Positions 1-13,366 of a stretch of 64,000 bases of DNA are shown in pieces (positions within the stretch are counted from its first letter, which is position 1; every line of letters starts with the position of its first letter). The translations under genes were made by a program, and so were the position numbers. A model generated the notes under the pieces. It saw nothing but the letters and a program-made list of their open reading frames with translations. It had not been told where the DNA came from and did no database searches. Source of the DNA: Serilophus lunatus (taxonomy: Eukaryota; Chordata; Aves; Passeriformes; Eurylaimidae); NCBI GenBank assembly GCA_013399895.1, contig VXBA01001882.1, positions 1,116,254 through 1,180,253 of the forward strand, given 5' to 3'.

Positions 1-510
1 AGAGTTCAGTCCAAATTCATCTTTATCCCAGGAGAGGGTTCTCTTGAGTAGTTCAGAGCCTAACAGGTTTTTTTCTCAGCTGATAAAATAAATCCCATGC
101 ATATTTCCAGACAGGCGACCCATAATGGAGCTGGTGATGCTCTGTGATTTGGGAAATTTCTCATATTGACTGAATCCAACTCTGAAGAGCTTTCTTGCTC
201 AAGTCTTCCAGAGAACTTGAGCACGCCCATTCACCTCAGGCCCCTGTGCAGTGCAGGGGAAAGAGCATCTACATGGTCAGATAGGCAGATCTCAGCACAG
301 TCTGGGTACAGCCCACCAGGGACTTGGAGAAGGAAAATGATGTTTTGTGAATGTCAGACAGAACCACGCACTACCCTGATTTTAATGCAGCATAAAGCAA
401 AAACTGAATGTTGTATGTTAATGGATTCATGTACTGTTTGCATTTTATTCATATTATTTTGTTGGTCCTTAAATACAAAAATATAATAAATATTTTAGAT
501 GTTTTCTACT
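1..510 (+). other. possible 3'-UTR-like end, unassigned
   Basis: No recognisable coding exon is present. The stretch ends in a very AT-rich tail with AATAAA at 485-490, followed by a T-rich segment, which is how many vertebrate 3' untranslated regions end. A 106-codon plus-strand open frame (166-486) runs through it but has no recognisable motif and ends in a low-complexity hydrophobic tail, so I treat it as chance. The start of any transcript would lie upstream of the window. AATAAA is common in AT-rich DNA, so this is only a weak suggestion. Confidence 0.12.
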
Positions 511-2627
511 TGTAAGTTCTTTTCCCACAGCTGGTGGTCTATTTTGCCAATTTGGATTAAAGGAACATCATCAGTTGGAAATCTAATCCATTTTAAAAGC
601 CGACTTAAAAGGAGAATAAATTACAACACCTGCTAATAATGCCCCTGCCAGTTTCTCCATTTCTTTTTAAGATTTTTTTCTCTGACTTTTCTCTCACTGT
701 GCCAGAATTTCATCATTCACTCACTGCTGTGAAAGGCAGCATTGCCCCTGACTTGGAGTGCAGACTTCAAAGGTCTAGGGGTGGCTGCAAGGCTGTGCTG
801 TGGGGATCTGCAGAGCTGCAGCTGTGTTGCATGATGGAATGCCTGGAGCTGCTGTGGGGCCACCCCTCACACATCAGCATTCCCCTGCTCTCGATAGAGA
901 TTTTGGCATTGCCTTTAAATCAGCTAGCTCAGTGTGCATGTGGCAGAGCAAAGCTCGTGGCAGGCTACTTTGATGTGTGTGTGCCCCTGGAGAGATGGTA
1001 AGCAACTGAAGCAACTAACTACAGAGAGAACCAAACAACTGTGCCCAAAAGGCCAAAATATACACAAAGCTCTAAATTAAGGGGAGAGGAGGAGCAGAAA
1101 TGCTCATGAATAAACTGATAACTTGTTTTGTGTGCTTATGGAATTCATTTTATGACACACAGACTCCCGAGTGCATCATCTTCCATGAGGTACCTAGAAA
1201 ACTTGTGAATGTAAGAGTACTACCAGCAGATGGAAAGCTACTATGTTGAGCTTACACAAAGTTCCCTGTCAGTCTGACTCATCCACCCACCTGGTCCATG
1301 CTGCTAGTGAGGTCAAACTTAACAGGCACTTTGCTTTCTCTGCCTTGTATGGATTCCCATTCTCATACCAGCACACAGGATGCCTCCCATGCAGACCTGC
1401 AGGGACACTGGGATGCCCTTCTCGTCTCAGCTGTGTCTGTCCTGTGATGCCTGAAGTAAACGAGGCTATCAGGAATGGCAAAATACTCAGGTAACAGGGC
1501 AGAACCTGGGTAGCTGAGAACATCATCTGATTTATTTATCATTAGTATATTAGATTTTCCACAAATTACCTATCAGAACATGTCCTCTCCCTTCTGTTTA
1601 GTGTTTTGGAGGCAGGACAGTGACTGAAACTGCCTGACACTCGTTCCCAACTCTCAAGGTGGGAGCCACAGTGCATCAGTTCAACCGTCTCTCTCCTACA
1701 TCTTGCAACAATACCTTCCAAATGCTTCTTGAAAATGTGTTACTCTCTCTCAGTATTCAAATTACACATCTACAAGTCTTGGAGGAGAAATTTCTTTCTA
1801 ACCTTTGGCATTGTAGCATTTAACTTTTCATGCAGGTATTTTTTCCTGTGGGCCAGAAGAATATTTTTGTTTGTCACATGCATAATTTTCCAATTTTAGT
1901 GATATAAAGGTTGTGATAAAATGACCTTTTTTTTTCCTAGATTATCTCAGGCAAGAAATATTTTTCATTTCCTCTGACAATTAATCAGTAAAGCTCTATT
2001 CCTGTGATGCATAAAAAAAAGCCACCTTCAGCACTAAAGTAATGATTAATTTATGCAATGTTTGAATGATATTCATCAGTTAGCAGATACAATGATTTGA
2101 TTTTCCTGTATAATCATTTTATCTTAGATATCTCAATTGCCAAAAAAGCCTGACAGTTCTGATGTGAATACTGTTTTTCATTACAGTAAATTACTTTGTG
2201 TTCACATTTTTACATTTTGATACTTGATTACCTTAACAGATCATTCAAAATAATTACTTTATTTTCACTTTGAAATTTTGTTCTTTTAAATGAGTCACTG
2301 ATAAACCTGTTAATTCCCTAATACAATTTAGAATCCAACCTCCTATTTTAAATAACCAGCACTCCTCAAGGATCATAAGTGCCCAGTTCCACATTGAGCA
2401 GTTGAATCTGCCTACCATAATTTTGTTTTTTCTCCCATGTATTCAACAGAGGAACTTCAGAAGATACACAGGATCCAGACTGCTTATTTAAGTGCTCATT
2501 ACTCTTCTTTGACTGCATGGGGTTTTTCAGCACCTTGAGTGACTTATTCAGATCTAGTGCCAAGCACCATCATGAAAAGTAGAGGGAAACAGTACAAATA
2601 TTAGAGAAATGCGTTTGACACCCAATC
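511..2627. other. non-coding stretch, no gene seen
   Basis: A somewhat GC-richer patch at about 720-1500 carries short open frames on both strands, none resembling a known protein. One ends at a CAG/gtaaca donor-like site near 1490, but no convincing acceptor pairs with it. From about 1540 the sequence becomes strongly AT-rich with no gene-like feature. Confidence 0.6.
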
Positions 2628-2654
2628 TGTCCAGTCTGGCCTCCAGACTGGACA
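2628..2654. repeat. perfect 12-bp inverted repeat (hairpin)
   Basis: The left arm TGTCCAGTCTGG (2628-2639) and the right arm CCAGACTGGACA (2643-2654) are exact reverse complements separated by three bases. The stem is GC-containing and unusually clean against the AT-rich surroundings. It is too short for a typical microRNA precursor and the complementarity does not extend outward. It could form a small cruciform or an RNA stem-loop; no function can be assigned. Confidence 0.9.
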
Positions 2655-3189
2655 TCTATGTCAGTAACTACCTTATGCATTTTGGTAAGGTTGCTTTTCA
2701 AACCATGGGAATCTAAGGGCTTTTAAGGATCCAAAGAAACGTAACAAGGACAAGGCAGCTAATTGCTACTAATCTTAAAATCACTACATAGCACCCTGCG
2801 TTTCTTTATGAATTAAGTCTATAGTCGTTCTTCCCTGGAACTTTTGCGTTTTACATTATATTATGGTTGTATAAAAACCTCATGCTGGCCAAAGAAGCAA
2901 AGCCTAGATCTCCCCTTTTTAATGGTATTGTGTGCCCAAAGTAATAAGTCAAAGCCAGATTTCTCCAGTGTGCTTTTCCTCAAGGGCCATATCACTCACC
3001 TCTGGCTGTTCGGGCTAGCTGCCCTGCTGATGGCATGCACAAGATATTCCAGGACTGGATACTCAGGGAATGCCTGGCAGCATAAAATGCTGTACCAGTT
3101 TGCAAACACAGGAATTATAGTATCATCAAACTGGCACAAAATTGGTTAATTAAATTTAAGCAGGCAAAGAATTTTTAGACGATTGGGGA

Positions 3190-3534
3190 AGTACAGAATC
3201 ACAGAATCGGTTAGGTTGGAAAAGGCCTCTGAGATTGTCGAGTCCCACCTTTAACCTAACATCACCTAGTCAACTAGACCACGGCACTAAGTGACATGCC
3301 CTCTCTTCTCTTAAATACCTCAAAAGACAGTGACTCCACCTCATCCTTGGGCAGCCCATTCCAATTCCCATTCACTCTTTGTGTAAAGAACCTCTTCCTA
3401 ATGTCTTCCCTAACCTGCTCCTGATGCAGTTTAAGGCTGTGGCCTCTTGTCCTGCTGATGATTGCCTCGGAGAAGAGACCAATCCCACCTGGCTACAACC
3501 TCCTTTCAGGCAGTTGTAGAGAGCGGCAAGGTCT
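3190..3534 (-). mobile_element. CR1 non-LTR retrotransposon fragment, 3' end
   Basis: Read on the minus strand this is the 3' part of a chicken-repeat-1 element. It begins on the plus strand with the reverse complement of the tail octamers (ACAGAATCACAGAATC near 3193), followed by the conserved 3'-UTR block that reads TTTTCCAACCTAACCGATTC on the minus strand. Further in, it encodes a decayed C-terminal stretch of the CR1 ORF2 reverse-transcriptase protein; residues such as LYNCLKGGCSQVG are readable from the minus strand at about 3480-3530. The copy is 5'-truncated, as is usual for CR1, and frameshifts break the frame. Homology stops abruptly after AAGGTCT at 3528-3534, where an unrelated segment starts. 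A 127-codon minus-strand frame (3372-3755) is a composite of this remnant and flanking DNA, not a gene. Confidence 0.95.
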
Positions 3535-3694
3535 TGTGGTGGTTTGAACCACTTTTTATCGTCTAGGGGGCGTGCACGATAAAAATGACAGAAAACTGAA
3601 CAAAGCAGCAGGAGAACAGTCTGTCTGGCAGGCAGCTTTTCTGTTACCATACTTCCTGGGCAGTAGCTGTCATAGGACAGGAAAGAGAAACAGA
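3535..3694. other. unidentified ~160-bp segment abutting CR1, possible insertion
   Basis: The segment begins TGTGGTGGTTTGAACC exactly where CR1 similarity ends and is bracketed by two copies of AAGGTCT (3528-3534 and 3695-3701), as a target-site duplication would be. It contains a palindrome (GTGGTTTGAACCAC, 3539-3552) and a 10-bp perfect inverted repeat (TTTTTATCGT 3553-3562, ACGATAAAAA 3576-3585). The opening bases resemble the TGTGGTGGTTTGA start of some avian endogenous-retrovirus LTRs as I remember them, but it does not end in CA and I see no other LTR feature. It could be a small non-autonomous element, an LTR fragment or unrelated DNA. I cannot confirm that CR1 resumes beyond 3701. Confidence 0.35.
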
Positions 3695-3701
3695 AAGGTC
3701 T

Positions 3702-6700
3702 CTGGCACTCTTCTAGTAAGTAAATTGGATTCTTAATCATACAGAATCTGTGCATCTTGAAGGTGCTCTCAGTGGCAGAAGAACAGAGGAAACTTCAGTG
3801 TGTGATCTGGTCTGTGGTGGGGAAGCAGTGGAATGTATAAATACCTTTTGGTACTATATTCATTTGGAAATGCTACTATCAATTTGGAGACAAATGTGAT
3901 GTTCAAACCCTGCATGTATTTTTTTCTAAGAAAAAATTAGATAAGTGTCATGAGTTAAGGTAATTTCCATGTGTTCAGCCTGAACTGGAAGGACAGGAAT
4001 ACAATGAAAAGCATTTCAAAGAGCTAAACATGGTGTCTTCTTACACTCTTTCTTCTCAAGCCTATTGCTACTTATTTTTATAGTAGACTTTTTGATGTGG
4101 TATAAAGTTTTGATGGATAAAAACCCTAAAATCGTTATTTTTGTGTGTTGAAGGATGAGCTAGATAACTAGAGGTAGTTAAAACTCAAGTCACATTTGAG
4201 CCACTTGAGGAGTTGAAATGTAGTCTATGTTACATAAAGCCAATCATGAGGGGCCCATGAATTCTTGAGTGTGTACTTTGATATTGCCTGACATATTGAT
4301 TTACTATACACAGACTCCTCCACATTCATACATCCATCTCTTCATACTAGAACTCTGAGTGGAAAGGGATTCACATCACTGAGGAGAATGCCAGGGGAAT
4401 CAGGCTCCTAGAATGATTTTAGGTTGTAGTAATTTCCTTTTTGTTGAGACCTGATGTCAGTGGCTCAGATTTTTTTTTTCTTTTTCACCTTTTTCATTCT
4501 TTGAGTCATTGTACTTTTAATTAAACACAGTTTTTGCTTACAGATGCAAAAACAGTTATATTGTTGTGGTACATGACAGACTTGGTGAAATCCATCTCGT
4601 TTTCATGCCATTTTTGTGTAATGTGTGCTAAAAGAATCTGTTGTGCTTAAGGAATGGATAAATTTTTTCTTTATTCGCTTTCTTTAAATATTCTTACCCA
4701 TCTTAGTTCTGCTGGACTAAAAGTTTTTCAGAGCAGGGACTTACCTGGTAAGAAAGTCTTGTACAGAAAGTCTCCTGGTCTTCCTGAGGCTTAAGGACAT
4801 TAGTATGCAAGAACAATGAGAAGAAAATATCTTATTTGCAGACAATCTTGATTGTCTGTAAAACCTGTTCAGTAAAGTACCTTTTCACTCTTAAATCTGT
4901 TGCTGTGTAATATCTCATAAAGAATGGAGTGTATTCTTGGGCATATATCATAAATTATTGCGTTCCTTCTTGAATGTATAATACTCCTTATCTGAGGAAA
5001 TTACAGTAAGAAATACTGGTAATTTTCTCCTCACAATACATCAGCACTTGAAGAGCAGCATAAACTTCAACATCTCTAAATATCATGTGGCAAATTCTAA
5101 TGTTTGAAACTTTGTTTTGCCACAACTGGAGATTTTAATGTTTCTCAAGCCAGAATTGCATCTCTTACTACTGCTTTACTGCTTCCACATTCTCCATCTT
5201 TTGATACACAGTGCTTGATAAGGTTTTAAAATTGGAAATAGAGTTCCAAATCAATTACATGAGCCCATTAAAGATAAATAGAAATTACTAAAATTATCAA
5301 AATATTTTATATGCACCTTACTTTTAACTTTGAATCCAGATTGTTTTTCAATAGAAAGCAAAACATACATTCAGAAGGAGACTAACTAGTTCCCAGTCTT
5401 CTTCCTTGAATCTCTCTTCTTCCTGTGCTGTCTCTGCAGTCCTTGAATGAAATAAACTTACAAGTCCTTTTTCTATGCCAGAACTATCCTCTCCCAGGAG
5501 CTAAATCACTCCCAGGAATTGCAGCTGTATATAACATGAAGTAGCGTATACATCTGACATACGGAAATTGAATGTTTGATCACTAAGCATTCAGCTGGGA
5601 TAGTTCGATTGTGAATAGTTGATAAGCCAGAAAGTGCCAATTTAAAATTTTCAAGGAAGTGCAAAACTTCCATACTTCTTGCTGCTTATGTATAAGTGTG
5701 TAACAGTCTAGTTGTTGACTCTGAAATACTGATTTAAAATGAAGCTGTTCTACTCTAGCAACCTAGGGGACACAAGTAAATTGGAAAAATCTCATGAACT
5801 TTTTTTATTGTATACTTCAGGGATAACTGCAGATTCTTGTGAATCTGAAAACTTTGGCAACCAGGTCAAACTCACTGTTTTTAATTTATTTTAACTTTCA
5901 TGTAGAACATGCTGGTAAGGGGTTACAATTTTTAATTAAATTTCTGCTCTCTCACTGTAATTCGTCTTGTTGGGATGTTTTAGGTTTTTTTGTATTCACT
6001 GACTATGAATATCGTATATTATTGTAATTACGAAAAAATGAATAATGGTGTTTCTTAGCAGCAATATAACATCTTATTATTCTGTCTTAAGTTGTGCCAA
6101 ATGAATAACAACAGTGTTGTGCAGTGCTCACAACACTACAGCAAAAAAAAAAGAAACAACTTTAAGGATAAATAAAAGGCTTCTGTAGAATACGTCAAAC
6201 TGAATTTATTCCAGTCCTTTAGGAATAACAAACTTGTTCATGATCATTTACATAAAGAACTGGAAAAGAGAAATGCAAACAGTACATGAAATAGGCATGG
6301 AATTTATGCTACGGAAGTAATTAGGTTATTCTGCTCACAGATCAGTTCAAATAAATTCTTTAAACTATTTTTTCCACACAACAGGAAGTTTATAAAAATG
6401 TTAAGAAAATAGACGCATGCAGCAGAAAATGGCTGCTAGAGACTGTGTAATGTTTGCCCTGAAGCAATGGTCTAATACCTAGGCAAGATTGAGTCTTCTG
6501 CACAAACATTGCTACATATCTAACAAATAATTCAGCCTTTAAAAAAGTCTTCTAAATATATTTGTCTTTCAGTACCATTAGACTGGAACACATCTTTTGA
6601 TGTTTATGTAGTACATACACATCTGCAGCACTAAGATTTCTATTAGTAATTAGGTCAATAAAATTCCCATTTAAAATTCCTTAATTATCTATGTAAGTGA

Positions 6701-7655
6701 CAGATTAATCCTCAGACGAAACTAGATAGACTCATCAGATCTGTAATGCACACTCAAAGGAAATCTCTAAAATTGATCAGTAGTAGACCCTAATATAGAA
6801 AGCTTGCACAGATCATATTATCATATCAATCTCTCTTCTCTTTACTTAAAATAATCTAGACAAGATTTATACTGGCCATACACTGCCTTCAGATTTATAT
6901 AGTCGTGTTTCTTGGTTGGACTTGCTTTCAAGTGTGGAGCAGTCCTATCCCATATAAAATGCTTCAGCTGTTCTCCATAGATATTATAACTAATATATAT
7001 CTATTTGTAATTTAATAATAAAAATTATACTTAGCTCCCAATAAAAATTTTTATGCATAATTGTAAAAAGAAAATAAAATTTCTCTGTATGATTGGGTTG
7101 TTTAAAACCTTTCTGATGTGGGTTCCTTAAAAGCTCATTGAGAAGCCCTTTAGTTCTTTTGCATATCCCAGGACTTTTCTTTATATCTAAGGAAATATTC
7201 TCTATGTAGTGTAGCTAAACATTGTCTTTCTCAGAGCTGTCGTCACTACTCTGGGGTGTGCTTTACCCTGTGTCAGTCACTCATTAATTATTCTCTTGCA
7301 AAGCTGTCCTTTCAAGTCAAGTGCTTTTCCACTTTTAATGCAGTCTTCACCATTATTGAAAGTATTTACCTTGCCAGACAAGGTGAGAACAGAAAAGCAG
7401 CTCTTTATCTTCCCCCTAAGCTGGCCACAGATTTCCCTCTGAGATCCGGAAAGTCACAAGTGTATTTCAAGTTCACAATGCTAAAGTAGGTATTTTCTAC
7501 AGTGAAAATTTGGGACTATGTTCCCTTGTCAGCACTTTCATGAGATCAGCTCTGGTACTGCTACTACAAGTATTAGTACACTGTGTCCACTGAGAGACAA
7601 TTTGATTATTGCTGGGTATGCTTCTTGTTTTCTGAGCGCACTTTGTATTGCTTGG
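3702..7655. other. non-coding stretch, no gene seen
   Basis: AT-rich unique sequence with stop codons throughout all frames. A TATA-like GTATAAATACC occurs at about 3835, but nothing downstream looks like a first exon. Scattered AATAAA motifs are at the frequency expected from composition. Confidence 0.6.
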
Positions 7656-7656
7656 G

Positions 7657-7683
7657 TTTTTCTTTTTTTTTTTTTTCTTTTTA
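7657..7683. repeat. poly-T tract
   Basis: A near-pure T run, with 14 consecutive T at 7663-7676, flanked by T-rich sequence. It creates lysine-rich and phenylalanine-rich chance frames on the two strands. Confidence 0.9.
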
Positions 7684-10600
7684 ATTACCTGAAATGTGCA
7701 TGTGTAATCATGATTTCCCCCCTGAGACATTACTGTTCCTTTTGTAAGTCTTAATATTCGGGTCTAGCAAAGAATTCCCACCTAACTTTTGCCTTATCAT
7801 CTTTGCCAATTGATAGAGACAGCATTATCTGTTGTTGCTTTTATTGTATCTGTCTGTTTTTATATCCTGTCTTAATTTGCTTTCCATGTTTTCTTGTGTA
7901 TTTGACAGAAGATCTGCTTTTATTTGAGAGCTCTCAGCTCTTCACTGAACTTCAATTATTTGACTTACCTAGGAGGGGAATATTGTAAGGTGGCATTTGA
8001 TTCTTCTATGAAAACACTGTAGTCCTTCAGCTTTAACTTGGATGTAAATATATACACAGATTCAAGTGATAAGGAGTGCATAAATTTACATCCATAAATG
8101 ACCATGATAAAATATATTATTGCCACACACTTTGTGTGTGAGTGTAAGGAATTTCCATTAATGTCAGTTTATTTATGTCTTTCACTTTCTATCCACCGAT
8201 TTTTTCCCCTCCCTTTATAAATCTGGTTTTATTCACCCTTGGAAAATTGAAATATTATAGAATAGTAGCAAATTTGTCTTTCATCCTGGAAAGAAACTGA
8301 AATGCTTAACATTGCAGTGAGATGATATACCAGCTTTTACTTGGCATAAGTATAATCCTGATTAAAAGACTTATCTAAATAAATGTATAGTTTAGACTGG
8401 AATAGAATGGAGGGAAACCTCTTCAAGATGATGATGATGGTGACATCCCTTGAGCCGTGTGTCTGGGTAATTCTGCTGCACTTAAAATAGTTGCAGCTCA
8501 AAGATCAGCACTTGAGGCTTGAAGAGCAAACTAGGAGCAGACTTAGGAGCACAAGCTATGCCTTTAGTGTCATGTGAGGAGAGCCTATGGATCATGAAGT
8601 CATTGTAGTTTTTGCTGTCATAATGTTTCATTTGGAAGTACAGGGTGCCCACATATGTGCTCACCACTTACGTACTTGAATGAATGAACATGCTTTGAAA
8701 CCATTGCTCTTGTCCAATTCACAGTGCAACAACTTGACAGCTTGGACACTGTCACAGCTGATGTACATATGTGGATTTGCTAAGTGTACACAATGAATTT
8801 TTGACTTCTGTTCATTAACATGGTGTTTGAATAAGGTCCTAACATATTAAGAGAATGTTATTAAGATGATGTGTGCATTCTGCAACAGTTTAATTCTGTC
8901 TGCTTTATTTTGTTGTCATGTTTGGCTAGAATGCCAGGTGATTTTTATAACGTAAAACATTGTGCCCTTTTGGTAAATAGAAGGAAAGGAGAAACACTGC
9001 TTATGTAGTGGAATAGAGAGCATGAAATGAATTTCTTTATGACTGAAAGTTTCAAATAAATTACTACTCTACCAGACTGACGTGTAGACAGGCACCTTCT
9101 CACAGAGAATCCTGCCTTTCTGTGAGTGTCTGGGGGAAGCTTTCTTTATGCCTTTTTAAAGTAAAATAAAGTTATTTGATAGGATTGAGACTTCAAAATA
9201 CGTTGAACATATCCCTGCCTTGCTGCCTGACTTGACTGCACCTTGAGACTTGCTAAAGTGTGTTTTCAAGTTACTTACTCTTACTTGCAATATTTGCAGG
9301 GAGACTGTTTTGTTCTAGTTGTCATTTCTATCCCCTGGCAAGTCAAAACATAGTGCCAGCAATCTGCTTTGCAACCTGTCAGCTCTCCAAGGTTGTCTCT
9401 GCTCATGCTGGTTGAACAGATTTTTTGAGCCGATGTTTTTGGGTGTTGAGTTTTTTTGCTGGATTTTTTTTCCCTTCTTTTTATTTTGGAGTCGTATTCC
9501 CTTTCACTTCTGCTGTTGCTTTCAGTGATTGCTTTTATAGCTACTCAATGGTAATGCACAAAAGCAGAGTATGTGAGTTGGAATTCATGTTATTCTGAAG
9601 TTCTGGAAATGTACTCAGTCTGCATATCATGGAGGATTGGCATATCTATGTCTTTCATCTTCAAGTATCATAGTATTTTTTTAATGAAGAGAATTTTCAT
9701 GATTTTTGTGATTCTTTGGAAGACTGTGGAGAAGAAAGTCTGTTTCACCCAGACAAATGCTTCCAATGCACTTGGAAAGGATTCTGCTCAAAGCTGCCTT
9801 TGGACCAAGTCCCAAAATGACATGGTAGTAAAGCTGAAGCTGTCATTGAACCTTCAAAAAGCTTAAAATGTAATTTTTTTTATGGAAGCAAACAGAAGAA
9901 TATGGAAACACATTCATTGAAATTACCTCTTTTTACGTGAGCGTTTGGTTTGCTTTGTTCTTTTAAAATTTATTTTCACAATATTCCAGAGACTTGATGT
10001 TTAGTGTCATATCCTTCTGGCATTAGTCACTCATGGTTCAGGCCTTCTCAAAGCCTTGTGGCACACAGTACATTTGTGACATTTGTTAAGACAAAAAAAA
10101 ATAGCACTAAATAAATTTTGTAGTTGTTGGCTAACCTGTAAGAGACGTTGTCCTGAAAATGTCACGATACTCAGTCCTAGATGTTGATGTGTATCACTGG
10201 TACTCTGAAGTGGAGTACACAGGTGGTAGAGGAAAGGGCAGGAACTCCTTGGCTCAGTGTTAATTTACTCTGAGTTCTAAATCAGGCTGGAAAACTTTTG
10301 TGCTATGTTTCTGGGAGGCTTTCTTCATGTGACATCTTGCTGTGGATTAATCACTATTGAAATCTGTGAACTAAGAAAAGAAAGAGGAACACTTTTCTAG
10401 TCCTAAATTGGTAAAGATTTTTGGAGTTGACTGTCTTGGCACCCAAAATTTGCCCCTTGCAGCCTTGTGCTCATCAGGTATGTAATTTCTGAGTTGCAGT
10501 GAAGTACTGAGATACCAATGATCTTGGTGTCTTCACAACTAGTGTCCTGAACTTTACTCTCTGTCTTGCAATAAATTTTTGTTTTGCAGAAATGTTCTGG

Positions 10601-12749
10601 AATGATACTAATTTGCATTCAGTGTTAAATTGAAAATATATATATTGTTGTATTTTTATGATAAATATCTTTATGGCCACATGAATAATGTGTAAAGATA
10701 TATATATGGGGATGCGACAGTTACAGAAATATTACTACAATGTTCTTATTCCCCAGGCTACTTTCGTTGCTGTTCACAGGAGAGTGTCTCAATTTTCCAT
10801 TAAGACTGATCATGAGTCCTGAGCACTCATGTGACAGACTTTGTTCAACACAGGCTCTTAGAAAGCTCCACTAGGTTGGTTTCCATTGAAGTGTATTTAG
10901 AGACTACCAGTTTGTTTTAAAACAGAGCTGAGGGAATAAGTGATCCTCTTACCTCTCCTTTACATACAGTAATTCAGGGATTGGAATTCCTTTTCAGTAC
11001 TCATGTTTCAGATGGAGGCAATTTAAATACCTTTTTGATTTTTTTATAAAATAGAGAGTGTGTTAAGAAGGGAGAAAGGGGTAGGGACACTTATACTGTA
11101 TCTTGTTTGGCAAGGTTAATTTGTCAAAGACTTGTGGAAAAATCAAAGTGAATCAGAAAAACAGCAATTAAGTTAGCACAGGCTGTTCACCTATGTCTGG
11201 GGAGTCTCAAGAGTCCAGTTATATTTTTTCTTCTGAATTTTTGCTACTGGTGTGTCAAACAGTCCTTGAGGACACTGCAAACCCAACCTTCCCATTTTCA
11301 CCCAGGTCTATGCAGACAGCCACAGACTCAAGGTTTGCCGCTTTCCTGGGCCAGTAGTTCACAAGGTACACCTGCTCCATAGGAGCACTTGCAACTGAGG
11401 GAGTTCCTGGACCAGACCTCTCTATACCACAACATTTTGTCAATGCCTCTAAAAGAGGGATTTGATCCCTTGAAATGAGGAAATTGCTGTATCTGAAGTT
11501 GGCCGTGGTGTAATGCTTTGAGAAACAGTTCAAAACAAAATGCTGATTCCTGGACTTCCTTGAAAGGAGAATGTTGGATGTCTGGTGCTGATACATGAAA
11601 CCTGAGTATAGAAAAGAATGCCTAAGACTTTCTGATTAATACTCAAGGTGCATCTCTATCACTCTCTCTTTGTACTAACTGAATTAGATGCCTCCCTGTT
11701 CAACCTGTTTTGTCTGTCTTTACCTCAGGCCCTGGAGATGCTAATGTAGGAAGTTAAGCCAAATCTAATAGCTAACCTTTTAGAAGTTCCTGATTCTCAT
11801 CACCACTGAGTAGGTGAACTCGGAGTGAACAGCTTCTATTTCGATACCTGAATTTTATCTTTCTAGAATTGAAAAGGATTAATCTCATCTTTTGCTGCTA
11901 AATGGAAGCCAAGTTGCTTAAATGTGTCACAGTAAGTGAATAGCCCTTTCTTTTTTACTTATCAACACAATTCATAGTATTTTTATCCTTTCCTAGACCT
12001 TCTGTGCACCTTACATTATGCTAATTTCAGTAAAATAATTATACTATTTACTTTTGCTTCTCCAGGACACAGTGCCCAGAATTGTCAACTGCTGTCTAAT
12101 GGTGCTGTTAAATACCATGATTGTAAATATACTTTAGGCCACAATTTATTTTTTTTTGCGATGCTCTGGTGTGTTTTTCTGGTTTTTGTACCTTCCTGTT
12201 TATTATTACCTTATCTGAATAGCTATTGTACATCTAAGTAGTTTAAGCAGACAATAGGGATAAAGAGTTGGCCAAATGGTTTCTTTCTGATGGATGATCC
12301 TGCTAATAGTGACAAATGGTTTTCTTAGAGTGGTCTGCTTGATAAAATTCCCCTGGAATTATGATCTCATTATCTTTGTCTTCTTACGAACTAGCAGTTG
12401 CTGTTCTTGTAGGCTTCATTGGCATTTGATTTCTCAGGTGAAACTTTCTGCTTTATCCAATTGGGACTGTCACTAAAAGGCTTTGTAAGCTTTTAAATTA
12501 TTTTGATTCTATTTCTTATTTCACATCAGACAAAGGATTTAGTTCAAATGACAACTTGTATAGAAGTTCTCTGAGGGAAATATACCCTACAAAACCCCAA
12601 AACTGTTAAAGGAAGGAAAGGTCTTGTAGACAGATGAAAGTTAAGGTTTGCTTATTCTCTTACCTAACAGCACAGTTCTGAAGTTTGAAGTAATCAAATA
12701 TGTCTAGTGGTGTCCTGCATGCCTTGGGGCTGGGACTGGTGCTTTGTTG
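7684..12749. other. non-coding stretch, no gene seen
   Basis: AT-rich unique DNA. A short CACACAC/GTGTGTG hairpin lies at 8124-8140. The open frames here (for example 9319-9528, 9573-9866 and minus 11255-11596) are rich in F, L, S, C and K, lack domain motifs and have no convincing splice context. Confidence 0.55.
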
Positions 12750-13366
12750 GCTCTTGGCAGACAAGAAAGCCAACTGAGGTGTGTCAAAAGCAGTGTGGCT
12801 AGCAGGTGGGAGGAGGTGATTCTGCCCTTCTACTCCAGTCTTGTGAAACCCCACTTGGAGTTCTGTGTCCAGTTCTGGGGCCCTTAATGTAAGAAGGACT
12901 TGAACCTCTTGGAGAAAGTCCAGAAGAGTCCATGAAGATGATCAGACTACTGGAGCACTTCTATGAAGGCAGGCTGAGAGAGTTGAAACTGTTCAGCCTG
13001 GAGAAGAGAAGGCTCCACAAAGAGCTTACAGCAGCCTTTCACTACCTAAGGGAGACCTACAAGAGAAGTGGAGAGGAACTTTTTACAAGGGCATGTAGCC
13101 ATAGGACATGGGGTAATGGTTTTGAACTGAAAGAGGGTAGGTTTAGAGTAAATGTCAGGAAGAAATTCTTTACTGTGAGAGTGCTGAGGCATTGGAACTG
13201 GTTGCTCAGAGAAGTTGTGAATGCCCCTGGAATTGTCCAAGGCCAGGCTGGATGGGACTCTGAGCAACCTAGTTAAGTGGAAGATGTCCCTTCCTGTGGC
13301 AGGAGGGTTGGATCTTGATCGTCTTTCAGGTCATTTCCAGCCCAACCCATTCTGTGATTCTGTGAT
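12750..13366 (+). mobile_element. CR1 non-LTR retrotransposon, 3' portion (plus strand)
   Basis: This is the best-preserved CR1 in the window. The plus strand carries the ORF2 reverse-transcriptase C-terminal region, recognisable from the stretch CCCCACTTGGAGTTCTGTGT near 12850 onward. An open frame from 12932 to 13276 encodes the family signatures RLRELKLFSLEKRRL and, further on, GRFRVNVRKKFFTVRVLRHWN. After the stop at 13276 comes the short 3' UTR, ending in tandem octamers ATTCTGTGATTCTGTG (13349-13364). The element is 5'-truncated at about 12750, with the exact edge uncertain, and is interrupted by substitutions and small indels, so it is inactive. The internal frame is a transposon relic, not a host gene. 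Confidence 0.97.

Noticed and set aside
3372..3755. 127-codon minus-strand frame
   Set aside because: A composite of decayed CR1 ORF2 and the adjacent unidentified segment.
12932..13276. 114-codon plus-strand frame that looks like a real protein
   Set aside because: It is the C-terminal part of the CR1 ORF2 reverse transcriptase inside a truncated element, so it is annotated as mobile element and not as a host gene.
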